Assembly (NCBI GenBank): GCA_014729665.1
Contig: WJJO01000185.1
Span: 1 to 11,008, forward strand
Source of the DNA: Caldifarciminota bacterium
GTDB taxonomy: Bacteria > Hydrothermota > Tepidihabitantia > B3-TA06
Length of the DNA stretch: 11,008 nucleotides
Direction of reading: 5' to 3'
Shown: one piece after another, positions 1 to 6,725 of the stretch
Layout of the letters: every line of letters begins with the position of its first letter
Position numbering within the stretch: the first letter of the stretch is position 1
The notes under the pieces: model-generated
The model's input: only the letters and a program-made list of their open reading frames with translations
Databases searched by the model: none
What the model was told of the DNA's origin: nothing
Made by a program: the position numbers and the translations under genes

Positions 1-74
1 CGTAAAGAAAAGATCGGAAAAAACAGCCCTGCTAACGGGTTTAATCAGATATTTAAATATGAACCGGTAATAAT

Positions 75-1634
75 TTATGGCTTCAGTACGGTGTGCCTTG
101 CTTCAGGCAGCATGTCCGGGTACTCCTCCACGTAGTGGAGACCGCGCGACTCTTTCCTTTCAATCGCCGAACGCAGAATTAGGTCTCCCACAATCAGCAT
201 GTTACGTAGCTGTTTTATCCCTGGGCTGAAGTTCCTTTCAGGATACAGTGCCTCGAGCTCGTGGCGGAGTTCGGCAATCCGCTTACGGCCTTTCTTCATC
301 TCCTTCTCGGATCGGACTATGCCTGCATACCTCCACATGGTTTGTTTTGCGGACGAGCAAAGCGAGTTGATGAGTGAAGGGTCTTCCATACTGTGAAAGC
401 TGCTTTCAAACGGACCGGTTTTTTCCACCGAGCAATCTTCGTATGCCTCATCCGAGGCGGCCCTCGATGCCCTGTCTGCGAACACCAGGGCCTCCAAAAG
501 GGAGTTCGAGGCAAGACGGTTGGCCCCGTGTACGCCTGTATGGGCGCATTCCCCCGCAGCGTAAAGCCCTTTGATAGATGTTTGCCCCCAAAGATTGGTC
601 TTTATTCCCCCGACCGAATAATGAGCCGCAGGCACTACAGGTATAGATTCACGGGTGATGTCGATACCGAACTTCCGGCAGGTTTCTGCAATCATCGGAA
701 AACGTTTGAGGATGTGTTTGTCCGGAATGGGTTCCAGATCAAGCAGAACGTAGTCGAGTCTGTTTGTACGGAGTTCGTTGTATATGGCCCTGGCCACATC
801 GCTGCGCGGCGCCATCTCGGCGTCCGGATGATAATTCGGCATAAAGCGGGTTCCGTCCGGTGTCCTGAGCAATGCTCCTTCACCCCTTACGGCTTCTGAT
901 ATCAGGAAGGCCCGACCGTCCAGTTTAACACCGTAAAAGGAAGTAGGGTGGAATTGAATAAACTCAAGGTTTTCGACCTCGGCGCCTGTACGCCAGGCCA
1001 TAGCAACACCATCACCTGTAGCTATGGGTGGATTGGTTGTGTGCTCGTAGATTCCACACAGACCGCCGGTGGCAAGCATGACAACCTTTGAACGTATCTC
1101 TGTAAATTCACCCGATTCCCGGTTGAATGAAAAAATACCACAGCAATTACCATCATTGCCTTTAAGAAGGTCTACTGCAAAATGATGCTCCCACAGGGTT
1201 ATGTTTTCAGATGATCGAACGGCCTTGATAAGTCCCCACTCGATTTCTTGTCCGGTGGTGTCTGCCGCATGAATTACCCTGTGTTTCGTATGTCCTCCTT
1301 CAATACCGAGATCAAGACGCCCTGAGTTTTCGGAAAAATCTATGTCCAGGGCGTCAAGTTCCCTGACCAGACCGGGACCCTCCTTGGTCATTACACGAAC
1401 CGCATCCTCTTTGCACAGTCCGTATCCCGCTTTAATGGTATCGTTCATATGGATTTCAGGTGAATCATCGGGTCCTACGGCGGCTGCAATACCGCCCTGT
1501 GCGTAGTTGGTGTTCGACTCGGAATCGTCCTTTTTTGTCAGTACGATTACCTTGCCGTGCCGCGCCATCCTGTAGGCGAACCACAGGCCTGCCATCCCCG
1601 AACCAACCACAAGGTAATCGGTTTGGATAGGCAT
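75..1634 (-). CDS. nadB: L-aspartate oxidase (NadB)
   Basis: NadB is a cytoplasmic FAD enzyme that oxidises L-aspartate to iminoaspartate, the first step of de novo NAD synthesis; quinolinate synthase (NadA) uses the product. The 519-aa length fits the family (E. coli about 540). The N-terminus carries the dinucleotide-binding loop GSGMAG (residues 11-16). Family signatures follow in order: HAADTTGQEIEW, QFHPTSFY with H229, SEAVRGEGALLR, PRSDVARAI with R277, and HYSVGGI with H338. These residues line up with the catalytic His/Arg/His set of E. coli NadB (H244, R290, H351). The GLYAAGECAHTGVHGANRLA block binds FAD, and the tail ends in the typical SRGLHYVEEYPD. The ATG at 1634 puts the FAD loop at the usual distance. 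It lies 4 bases after the stop of the 218-aa gene with only a weak AGAAG upstream, so translation is probably coupled. nadA and nadC are not in the window. Succinate dehydrogenase flavoprotein is a homologue, but the motif set and length favour NadB. Confidence 0.96.
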   Translation of the reverse strand: MPIQTDYLVVGSGMAGLWFAYRMARHGKVIVLTKKDDSESNTNYAQGGIAAAVGPDDSPEIHMNDTIKAGYGLCKEDAVRVMTKEGPGLVRELDALDIDFSENSGRLDLGIEGGHTKHRVIHAADTTGQEIEWGLIKAVRSSENITLWEHHFAVDLLKGNDGNCCGIFSFNRESGEFTEIRSKVVMLATGGLCGIYEHTTNPPIATGDGVAMAWRTGAEVENLEFIQFHPTSFYGVKLDGRAFLISEAVRGEGALLRTPDGTRFMPNYHPDAEMAPRSDVARAIYNELRTNRLDYVLLDLEPIPDKHILKRFPMIAETCRKFGIDITRESIPVVPAAHYSVGGIKTNLWGQTSIKGLYAAGECAHTGVHGANRLASNSLLEALVFADRASRAASDEAYEDCSVEKTGPFESSFHSMEDPSLINSLCSSAKQTMWRYAGIVRSEKEMKKGRKRIAELRHELEALYPERNFSPGIKQLRNMLIVGDLILRSAIERKESRGLHYVEEYPDMLPEARHTVLKP

Positions 1635-1638
1635 TCTT

Positions 1639-2292
1639 CTAAAACCTGCAGATTACTTGTACACCCGGGAACTGCGGATCCGGAACGGTTTCTATCCCAA
1701 GGCGCGACTCCTTGGGCGGAGAGAAGAATCCCACATCGAATACGCTTGCGATGCGTGTAAGTAGCATCAACCCCATCAAGGCCTGCGAGGTGCGCCAAGA
1801 GCGCCTCATGTTGTTGCGTTCTTCCAAATAGACGAGTCTGAGTGAATCGGATTCCCATACCCAGGCGTCTTCTGCGGGGAAGGTCTCCTGTTCGATGTAT
1901 TCCTTCTGGGCTTTGAGATCGTCTTCGTACACCGAGCGCGCCTCCCTGGCAAGGTAACAATTGTATACCTCGAGAGAATTGTATCCCTCTAAAGCCACCA
2001 GGTAGCGGTGGGTTTTATTTGAAGGATTAGCCCCGGCATGAAGGACAGCGCTTGATATCGCCGCGTTTCGCTTACCAAGGGCGTCCCAGCCGAATCCTGC
2101 AACACCGGCGACGGTTATTCCGTCAAACCACAGGAAGATTTCACCTTTAACGTTATACCCACGGATTAATTCCCCGGTACCCGGTGCAAGGGCAGAATAC
2201 AGAGGGGCAAGCCTCTGACTGGTAGGAAGTTCCTGATTTTGCGCCTGGATTGATTCGGTTGAGGCTGCAAGTAATGTCAACAAAAGAAACAT
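1639..2292 (-). CDS. Exported or membrane protein of unknown function, DUF5683-like
   Basis: Function unknown. The 217-218 aa product starts with a short hydrophobic stretch (about residues 2-19, ending in an S-I-Q-A-Q context) that looks like a signal peptide, so it probably acts in the envelope. Residues 29-68 (RLAPLYSALAPGTGELIRGY, then NVKGEIFLWFDGI and a glycine-rich hydrophobic stretch) resemble the opening of DUF5683-type small membrane proteins ('SAxxPGxGxxYxGxxxKG'). A long charged helical part (about 110-168) follows, then a second hydrophobic stretch (about 170-188, QALMGLMLLTRIASVFDVGF). Two ATGs are adjacent, at 2295 and 2292. AGGAGG lies 2 bases before the first and 5 before the second, so the second start is preferred. 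The gene begins 8 bases after the protease stop and ends 4 bases before nadB, so all three are probably on one transcript. The family assignment rests on pattern memory only. Confidence 0.8.
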   Translation of the reverse strand: MFLLLTLLAASTESIQAQNQELPTSQRLAPLYSALAPGTGELIRGYNVKGEIFLWFDGITVAGVAGFGWDALGKRNAAISSAVLHAGANPSNKTHRYLVALEGYNSLEVYNCYLAREARSVYEDDLKAQKEYIEQETFPAEDAWVWESDSLRLVYLEERNNMRRSWRTSQALMGLMLLTRIASVFDVGFFSPPKESRLGIETVPDPQFPGVQVICRF

Positions 2293-2303
2293 CATCCCCT
2301 CCT

Positions 2304-5300
2304 TTAGCGAATTACGCCAAGTTTATAAAGTTTAACGCTTTTCTGAGAACCAAGGGAGGCTTCAACCCTTACTATGTAAAGTCCGGGTGTGGCGTCGGTC
2401 AGAAGCCCCTCTATGGGGATATCATTTACCACTCCGGGATAGAAATCCGGTTCTACAGATGCCTGAAGTTTTCCTGTTATATCTATGAGCTGGATCTTCA
2501 ATCCATCGATATCCCCGAGCAGGACGTGAAGGTATGCGTTGGTTCGAGCAGGATTTGGGTAAACGTAGAGTTGGGAAAGTGCCGCCGATGGCGGTGCAGA
2601 TACTGCATAAGACGCGGTTACGAGTCCGGTGTTGGCATCGTCGTGCATCCAGTTTGACCATGCAGCCTCGGTCCCGGCCTGCCGCCATACGTGAACCTTT
2701 CTTCCGGCTCCGGCTACAAGATCGAGCCTTCCATTACCGTCAAGGTCACCTGCCGCGAGGGCTTTTGTCCCTGGCCGGTTCCTGGTATACAGGATTTTCC
2801 CAGGGCCACGGGCACCGTTATCCACGATATAAATCCCGTTGTCGGGAGCTCCTATGGCAATCTCCCAGACTTCGTCGGCGTCGAAATCCCCGATGACCGG
2901 GGATGAGGTAAAGGTAAACGGATAGGTAACATCAAAAAGCTGCAGATAACCGTCAATTTCGATCGTCTCCAGTTCCGTGTATGAATCGGGGAAGACTACG
3001 GGATATCCGGCAGCCGCGGCACCTGCTGCATCCAGGGCCCACAAGCCGTTGGCCGAACCGAAGATGACTTCAGGCAGACCGTCTTTGTTAACGTCGGCTA
3101 ATGCGGGTGATGTTACCGGCGAAGGGAAGGTTCGGGTTGAGCGGTATTTCTCACTACCGTCAAATGAGACTACGATATAACGGTAATTTTCATACTCACG
3201 CACTAAGAGGAGGATTTCTCTTTCACCATCTCCGTCTACATCAGCTACAAGCGGCGGTATCACACACTGTCCCGCACCTTTGCCTAGAGAGACTGGGAAA
3301 CCCTCAATTGTCTTACCCTTGTTGTCGAATCCGTACAAACTGCCCGCAGATGATAGGATGACGAATCCAACCTCACCTGCAAGGGCAAATCCACCCCTAA
3401 TCTCTTCACCCAGATGTAGGGGAAATCCTTCAAGCAGTTGAGCCCGGTAGTTGTAGGCATAAACGTTACCGAATTCATCGGCGGCCAGGATATCTTCAGA
3501 CCCGTCTCCATCCAGATCGGTCAGCATTGGGGATGTGAAGGTTCGGCCCTCGAGTAGTAGCGGAAATTCCTGTTTCTCCACTGCGAATGAACCTGCAACA
3601 AGTGTGTCAGGGTCATATACCGAAAGGTATCCGTTGGCGCCGAGTACGACTAATTCTATCCTTCCATCTGCATCCACGTCGCCTGCGGCAGGTGGAGATG
3701 TGACGATGTCTGCAAATGCAAGCAGTGCGGGATCATCTGTTTCTCCGTAAGGCGTTCCGTCTTGCTCCCAGGCAAAGGCTATTCTTGACTCTATATCATC
3801 GGGATCGTCGTTCGAGCCGAAACACAGAAGCTCATTCCGGTTGTCGTCATCAAGGTCTGTTACGTATACCGAGCCTATATTATCGATATATGAGGCTTCT
3901 CTGGGGAAGCCGGGCAGATTGTTGCCGAATGATATCTTAATCCGCATGGCCGTATCCGCGGTATCCAGAACCTCTACCGTAATCCCTGTTTCGCCGTAGT
4001 AGCCTTCAGAGGAGGGTTTTGTGTCGGCGGAAAAAAGCGGATTACCACCTTCTGCGAAAAACGGGTCGAATGCAGAACCCTCGGTTGCGTAAGTTCCCGA
4101 TGTCTCGTAGTATAAAAGTTCGTAGTCCTGTATCCCGTCGGCTTCCTCCATATCGACCGCGTTATGTTCCCCGAACGCCACCCAGGCGTTGATGTAATTT
4201 GCATAACCCCATTCGTCGACAACGTCCTCGTCCACGTGCCAGATTATTATCCCTGCTCCGGGCTGGAATGCGTCGTACTCGCCGTCGTCGACCCATATCG
4301 GTACACCGTCCTTGACGTCGACTACGAGGATCGAATCCGGTCCTGTGACCGTCGATTGACGGTTTTCTATTAGGAAGTATTCCCTGCAGCTGTCAACATC
4401 GGAACCTTCTATACGGACAGGTATCATTGCCGTTGTAGGACGCTTGCCTTGCTGCCATTTTTCGATTCCTAATGTGTCGAACTCCGCTGAATAAAGGGTT
4501 ATCGTGGTATCCCGGGTTACGATAATCGGGTCTTCCCAGCCGAACATGTATCGATGGTAGGCGTCGTGTATGGACGGTATTTGCCCGGGCGGATAACCGA
4601 GCCAACCTCCACCACCCATCAGCCCCCAGGCACCTAAACCCTGGGTGTAATAACTGACGTCGTAAAGATCGTAACCGCCTAAGAGGTGGGTGAACTCATG
4701 GTAAAGAAGCCCGGGCAGACCGACCATGTAACCTTCCACCCTGGGCGATTCGGGTAGGATCGAGGCGGTGGACAGGCGTACGTCCCCGACCTCAACGTAA
4801 GGCAAGCCTGTATAGGCCTGAAGGGCTCCTGGTGTTACGGTCGCCGATGCCAGATCGTTGATGTATCCGAATGAATATGAAGCTTGTACAGTGCTCCCTG
4901 CATGGAAGATAATTATCATATCAAAGGTATCGTCTACGGATAAGTACTGGTAATCTGAAAAATCGATATCCGGGTCTTCTGCTGCGGCAAGCAGTGCATC
5001 CCTCATAAAAAGGGTCAAGCCTCTATCCATATTGCTAGAATCCCCGTAGTACGCCATCTTCTGAGGAACCTGGTAGGCCCCGAAGGGTTCTTCAGGATAT
5101 ACATCGTACTCGATAACCAGACGTCCCCTCGAATTCATAAGATAGAAATTGCGCAAACCGAGCATCTGGTTTTCAAAAAACGTCCTGTCATGAGGAGGGT
5201 CGTAGCCCAGACCGTCAGAAGGGGAGCCGAATCCGGCAAGGTCCATCTTACCGTTTCCCCAAGTAGTCGAGTCTTCGTCAGCCGGGAACTCAACCCGTAT

Positions 5301-5519
5301 GGCTAAAACCCTCATGGTTTCAGGTACATTTATCTGGGATTGGAGATATTCCAGAGCCGGGGAGTTTACCCTTGTCGGTGTGGTAGCCGATTGTTTCAGT
5401 AGACTCCGGTAATGGGGGTCCTGCATCTGAGTGCGGAATCCTGAGACCGGAACCTCTAACTTCGTTCCCCACAGTAGTGCCGAGGCTAATAGCCCTGAAA
5501 GGGCGATGTGTTTCATCAT
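2304..5519 (-). CDS. Secreted M6-family metalloprotease with FG-GAP repeats and C-terminal sorting domain
   Basis: Predicted secreted zinc protease of the M6 (immune inhibitor A-like) family, 1071 aa. A signal peptide covers about residues 1-18. The catalytic motif HEFTH (H274, E275, H278) continues as LLGGYDLYD, matching the HExxHxxGxxD pattern of M6 enzymes with D284 as a likely third ligand. GAWGLMGGGGW (M301) follows as the Met-turn region. From about 550 to 960 there are seven calcium-binding-like D-x-D-x-D/N-G stretches (near 553, 612, 666, 759, 806, 874 and 922), each followed by short beta-rich sequence. This is typical of FG-GAP/VCBS propeller repeats, likely an adhesion or substrate-binding propeller. 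The last 86 residues begin VYPNPA (V986) and contain LIDITGK and GLYIVRVE, a Por/type IX-like sorting tail that suggests export to the cell surface. GGAG lies 9 bases before the ATG at 5519; a second ATG follows at 5516. Calls are by motif. The substrate is unknown; scavenging of external protein is an inference. Confidence 0.93.
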   Translation of the reverse strand: MMKHIALSGLLASALLWGTKLEVPVSGFRTQMQDPHYRSLLKQSATTPTRVNSPALEYLQSQINVPETMRVLAIRVEFPADEDSTTWGNGKMDLAGFGSPSDGLGYDPPHDRTFFENQMLGLRNFYLMNSRGRLVIEYDVYPEEPFGAYQVPQKMAYYGDSSNMDRGLTLFMRDALLAAAEDPDIDFSDYQYLSVDDTFDMIIIFHAGSTVQASYSFGYINDLASATVTPGALQAYTGLPYVEVGDVRLSTASILPESPRVEGYMVGLPGLLYHEFTHLLGGYDLYDVSYYTQGLGAWGLMGGGGWLGYPPGQIPSIHDAYHRYMFGWEDPIIVTRDTTITLYSAEFDTLGIEKWQQGKRPTTAMIPVRIEGSDVDSCREYFLIENRQSTVTGPDSILVVDVKDGVPIWVDDGEYDAFQPGAGIIIWHVDEDVVDEWGYANYINAWVAFGEHNAVDMEEADGIQDYELLYYETSGTYATEGSAFDPFFAEGGNPLFSADTKPSSEGYYGETGITVEVLDTADTAMRIKISFGNNLPGFPREASYIDNIGSVYVTDLDDDNRNELLCFGSNDDPDDIESRIAFAWEQDGTPYGETDDPALLAFADIVTSPPAAGDVDADGRIELVVLGANGYLSVYDPDTLVAGSFAVEKQEFPLLLEGRTFTSPMLTDLDGDGSEDILAADEFGNVYAYNYRAQLLEGFPLHLGEEIRGGFALAGEVGFVILSSAGSLYGFDNKGKTIEGFPVSLGKGAGQCVIPPLVADVDGDGEREILLLVREYENYRYIVVSFDGSEKYRSTRTFPSPVTSPALADVNKDGLPEVIFGSANGLWALDAAGAAAAGYPVVFPDSYTELETIEIDGYLQLFDVTYPFTFTSSPVIGDFDADEVWEIAIGAPDNGIYIVDNGARGPGKILYTRNRPGTKALAAGDLDGNGRLDLVAGAGRKVHVWRQAGTEAAWSNWMHDDANTGLVTASYAVSAPPSAALSQLYVYPNPARTNAYLHVLLGDIDGLKIQLIDITGKLQASVEPDFYPGVVNDIPIEGLLTDATPGLYIVRVEASLGSQKSVKLYKLGVIR

Positions 5520-5528
5520 CTTTACTTA

Positions 5529-5532
5529 CTCC
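5529..5532 (-). promoter_or_regulatory. Ribosome binding site of the M6 protease
   Basis: Reading the minus strand, AAGGAG stands upstream of ATGATG; its GGAG core is 9 bases before the ATG at 5519 and 12 before the one at 5516. This supports 5519 as the start. Confidence 0.7.
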
Positions 5533-5551
5533 TTCGGTAAAGTTTCTGTTA

Positions 5552-5574
5552 TACCGCTTTATCCTAAAGCGGTA
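5552..5574 (-). repeat. Perfect 10-bp inverted repeat upstream of the M6 protease
   Basis: TACCGCTTTA and its exact complement are separated by 3 bases. On the minus strand the repeat is about 20 bases upstream of the protease ribosome binding site, and a partial echo of the half-site (CTTTACCG, 5533-5540) sits between the two. Neither strand has a T-run after it, so it does not look like an intrinsic terminator. It could be an operator for a dimeric repressor or a hairpin in the mRNA leader. Which of these it is cannot be told from the sequence. Confidence 0.6.
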
Positions 5575-5700
5575 AATTGTTGCGGGAACTGCATCTTTCA
5601 GAACCCAAAACGAATATTACCTCGACAACCTCCAGAAGGTCTGTTATTCTATCTTCTCTAATCAAACTCACAGGCGGAGTAGTTTTTCTACCCGTACTAA

Positions 5701-5785
5701 CGGAGAGAGAGGGATTCGAACCCCCGAGACGTTGCCGCCTACACGATTTCGAGTCGTGCGCCTTCATCCACTCGGCCATCTCTCC
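5701..5785 (-). tRNA. tRNA-Ser(CGA)
   Basis: This 85-nt tRNA reads UCG codons. The acceptor GGAGAGA pairs with TCTCTCC, and the discriminator is G73, as usual for serine tRNA. The D arm is GCCG...GGC. The anticodon stem CACGA/TCGTG closes the loop CTCGAAA, giving anticodon CGA (5749-5751). A long variable arm (stem GGCG/CGTC with a GCAA loop) marks a class II tRNA, followed by the T arm with TTCGAAT. CCA is not encoded; the gene is followed by TTAGT, so CCA must be added by nucleotidyltransferase. It lies 39 bases downstream of the tadA stop on the same strand, across a strong GC hairpin. No clear promoter of its own was found, so co-transcription with tadA and processing is possible. Confidence 0.97.
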
Positions 5786-5790
5786 ATAGA

Positions 5791-5816
5791 GGCGGCGAGC
5801 TCACGATCTCGCCGCC
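5791..5816 (-). repeat. GC-rich 9-bp hairpin between tadA and tRNA-Ser
   Basis: GGCGGCGAG and CTCGCCGCC form a perfect 9-bp stem with an 8-nt loop. It starts 8 bases after the tadA stop and ends 5 bases before the 5' end of tRNA-Ser. No T-run follows on the minus strand, so it is not a classical terminator. It may protect the 3' end of the tadA message or mark a processing site in a joint transcript. Confidence 0.55.
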
Positions 5817-5824
5817 GGATAAAC

Positions 5825-6310
5825 CTAACGAACACTTTTTACTTCACCGTCTGTTTTCTTCGTGCGGCGATCCTTAAAAAAACATTGAATCAACGCCGAC
5901 GCTTGGTCGGCCAGTACCCCTTCGGTTACCAGAAAGGTGTGATTGAGACGTTCATCAAGTCCCAGGTTGTATAGGGAACGTATTCCGCCGAACTTAGGGT
6001 CCCTGGGACCGAATACTACCCTTTGTATCCTTGCCAGAACGGCTGCACCCGCGCACATAAAACAAGGTTCGACCGTCACATAAAGGATGCAGTCTGTAAG
6101 CCGCCAGGTTTTTTGTGCTGAAGCCGCCGCGGTAAGTGCTATCATCTCGGCATGGGCAGTCGGGTCGGATAGTTTCTCGGTCTGGTTATGTCCGCGTCCT
6201 ATAATTCTATCTTCTTGCACTACTACCGCACCTATCGGTATTTCGGCTTCTTCGTAGGCGGCTTTTGCCTCCTTGAGGGCCTCGTGCATCCAGCGTTCGT
6301 CAATATCCAT
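5825..6310 (-). CDS. tadA: tRNA-specific adenosine deaminase (TadA)
   Basis: TadA deaminates the wobble adenosine A34 of tRNA-Arg(ACG) to inosine, letting one tRNA read CGU, CGC and CGA; it works as a cytoplasmic homodimer. The 161-aa product has the zinc-deaminase signatures HAE (H53, E55) and PCxxC (C83, C86), spaced as in TadA. It also has the N-terminal ALKEAKAAYEEAEIPIGAVVV block and the GPRDPKFGGIRSLYNL block characteristic of the family. The same frame is open up to an ATG at 6385, but I chose 6310 because the extra 25 residues are not TadA-like, a promoter lies across them (6358-6385), and AGGAG lies 13 bases before this ATG. A TTG at 6313 is 10 bases from the AGGAG and could be the true start, one codon longer. 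tRNA-Arg(ACG), the enzyme's substrate, is encoded 145 bases upstream, and tRNA-Ser follows. Cytosine or guanine deaminase relatives are less likely. Confidence 0.95.
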   Translation of the reverse strand: MDIDERWMHEALKEAKAAYEEAEIPIGAVVVQEDRIIGRGHNQTEKLSDPTAHAEMIALTAAASAQKTWRLTDCILYVTVEPCFMCAGAAVLARIQRVVFGPRDPKFGGIRSLYNLGLDERLNHTFLVTEGVLADQASALIQCFFKDRRTKKTDGEVKSVR

Positions 6311-6357
6311 CAATACAAAAAAACTCCTTTTTCCTCTTCTATCCCCTGTCAGCTTTA

Positions 6358-6385
6358 AGGATAGTGATAACTTACCCCATGTCAA
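6358..6385 (-). promoter_or_regulatory. Sigma70-like promoter of tadA
   Basis: Reading the minus strand, TTGACA (6380-6385) is a perfect -35, followed by a 16-bp spacer and TATCCT (6358-6363) as a fair -10 (4 of 6). Transcription would start near 6351, about 40 bases before the chosen tadA start. This argues against the longer reading that begins at 6385. Confidence 0.5.
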
Positions 6386-6401
6386 GGTAGATTTTTTGCA
6401 G

Positions 6402-6421
6402 AATACGGTATTCCCCGTATT
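6402..6421. repeat. Inverted repeat upstream of the tadA promoter
   Basis: AATACGG and CCGTATT form a perfect 7-bp stem with a 6-nt loop, about 17 bases upstream of the tadA -35. It is placed like an operator. As an RNA hairpin downstream of tRNA-Arg it lacks a T-run. Confidence 0.35.
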
Positions 6422-6431
6422 TTGCCCAAAT

Positions 6432-6449
6432 GCTCCCTTTTAAGGGAGC
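6432..6449 (-). terminator. Weak hairpin after tRNA-Arg, possible terminator or processing stem
   Basis: GCTCCC and GGGAGC pair over 6 bp around a 6-nt TA-rich centre, 5 bases after the tRNA-Arg 3' end. On the minus strand only CATTTGGG follows rather than a run of T, so termination would be weak. Confidence 0.35.
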
Positions 6450-6454
6450 GTTAA

Positions 6455-6528
6455 TACGCCCGGAGGGATTCGAACCCCCAACCTGCTGATCCGTAGTCAG
6501 CTGCTCTGTCCAGTTGAGCCACGGGCGC
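6455..6528 (-). tRNA. tRNA-Arg(ACG)
   Basis: This 74-nt tRNA reads CGN codons after A34 is changed to inosine by TadA. The D arm is GCTC/GAGC. The anticodon stem GCTGA/TCAGC closes the loop CTACGGA, giving anticodon ACG (6492-6494). The T arm has the TTCGAAT loop. The acceptor 5' strand is GCGCCCG and the 3' strand CGGGCGT, so the terminal pair is a G1-U72 wobble rather than the usual G-C; A73 is the discriminator. CCA is not encoded (TTAA follows). A strong promoter ends about 10 bases upstream. Confidence 0.97.
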
Positions 6529-6538
6529 TTGAGATGTT

Positions 6539-6566
6539 ATTCTAGTGGTAAGAGGAAGGTTGTCAA
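6539..6566 (-). promoter_or_regulatory. Strong sigma70-like promoter of tRNA-Arg
   Basis: On the minus strand, TTGACA (6561-6566), a 16-bp spacer and TAGAAT (6539-6544, 5 of 6) precede tRNA-Arg. The start would be near 6532, leaving a leader of only about 4 bases before the tRNA 5' end at 6528. Confidence 0.7.
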
Positions 6567-6594
6567 GGCGCGGTGCCCTACCGTATTAAGACGA

Positions 6595-6622
6595 TTGATC
6601 GGGATTGTATCGATAGTATAAT
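6595..6622 (+). promoter_or_regulatory. Upstream promoter candidate for the 706-aa secreted protein
   Basis: TTGATC (6595-6600), a 16-bp spacer and a perfect TATAAT (6617-6622). It is divergent from the tRNA-Arg promoter. A short dyad CTGAT/ATCAG (6625-6629 and 6636-6640) lies over its expected start and just upstream of the next -35, a plausible operator position. Confidence 0.4.
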
Positions 6623-6643
6623 CACTGATGAACGTATCAGCAC

Positions 6644-6672
6644 TTGACATCGGGTATAAAAATGCCTATAGT
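6644..6672 (+). promoter_or_regulatory. Main sigma70-like promoter for the 706-aa secreted protein
   Basis: Perfect TTGACA (6644-6649), optimal 17-bp spacer and TATAGT (6667-6672, 5 of 6). Transcription would start near 6679, leaving a leader of about 296 nt before the start codon at 6975. Confidence 0.65.
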
Positions 6673-6725
6673 TAAGTAAGACACCCGATTTAGAGTAGGG
6701 ATGCCTTAAAGTAAGTGGTTAGTTT

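Noticed and set aside
18..42. Possible terminator for nadB on the minus strand (CCC/GGG followed by six T)
   Set aside because: Only three contiguous pairs can form, with mismatches outside. The T-run is suggestive but the stem is too weak to call, and I see nothing else in 1-74.
393..899. A 168-codon open frame on the plus strand opposite nadB
   Set aside because: It lies wholly antisense to a well-conserved enzyme gene, has no ribosome binding site or recognisable motif, and its composition is that of a shadow frame.
1547..1960. A 137-codon minus-strand frame across the junction of nadB and the 218-aa gene
   Set aside because: It overlaps two better supported genes in another frame and shows no protein family features.
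5676..5695. Small hairpin (GTAG/CTAC around a five-base A/T loop) just after tRNA-Ser
   Set aside because: Four base pairs and no T-run in the transcript direction; likely chance.
6311..6385. Longer tadA reading starting at an ATG at 6385
   Set aside because: The extra 25 residues are not TadA-like, the stretch holds the promoter and the ribosome binding site, and the family begins at the MDIDERWMHEAL block.
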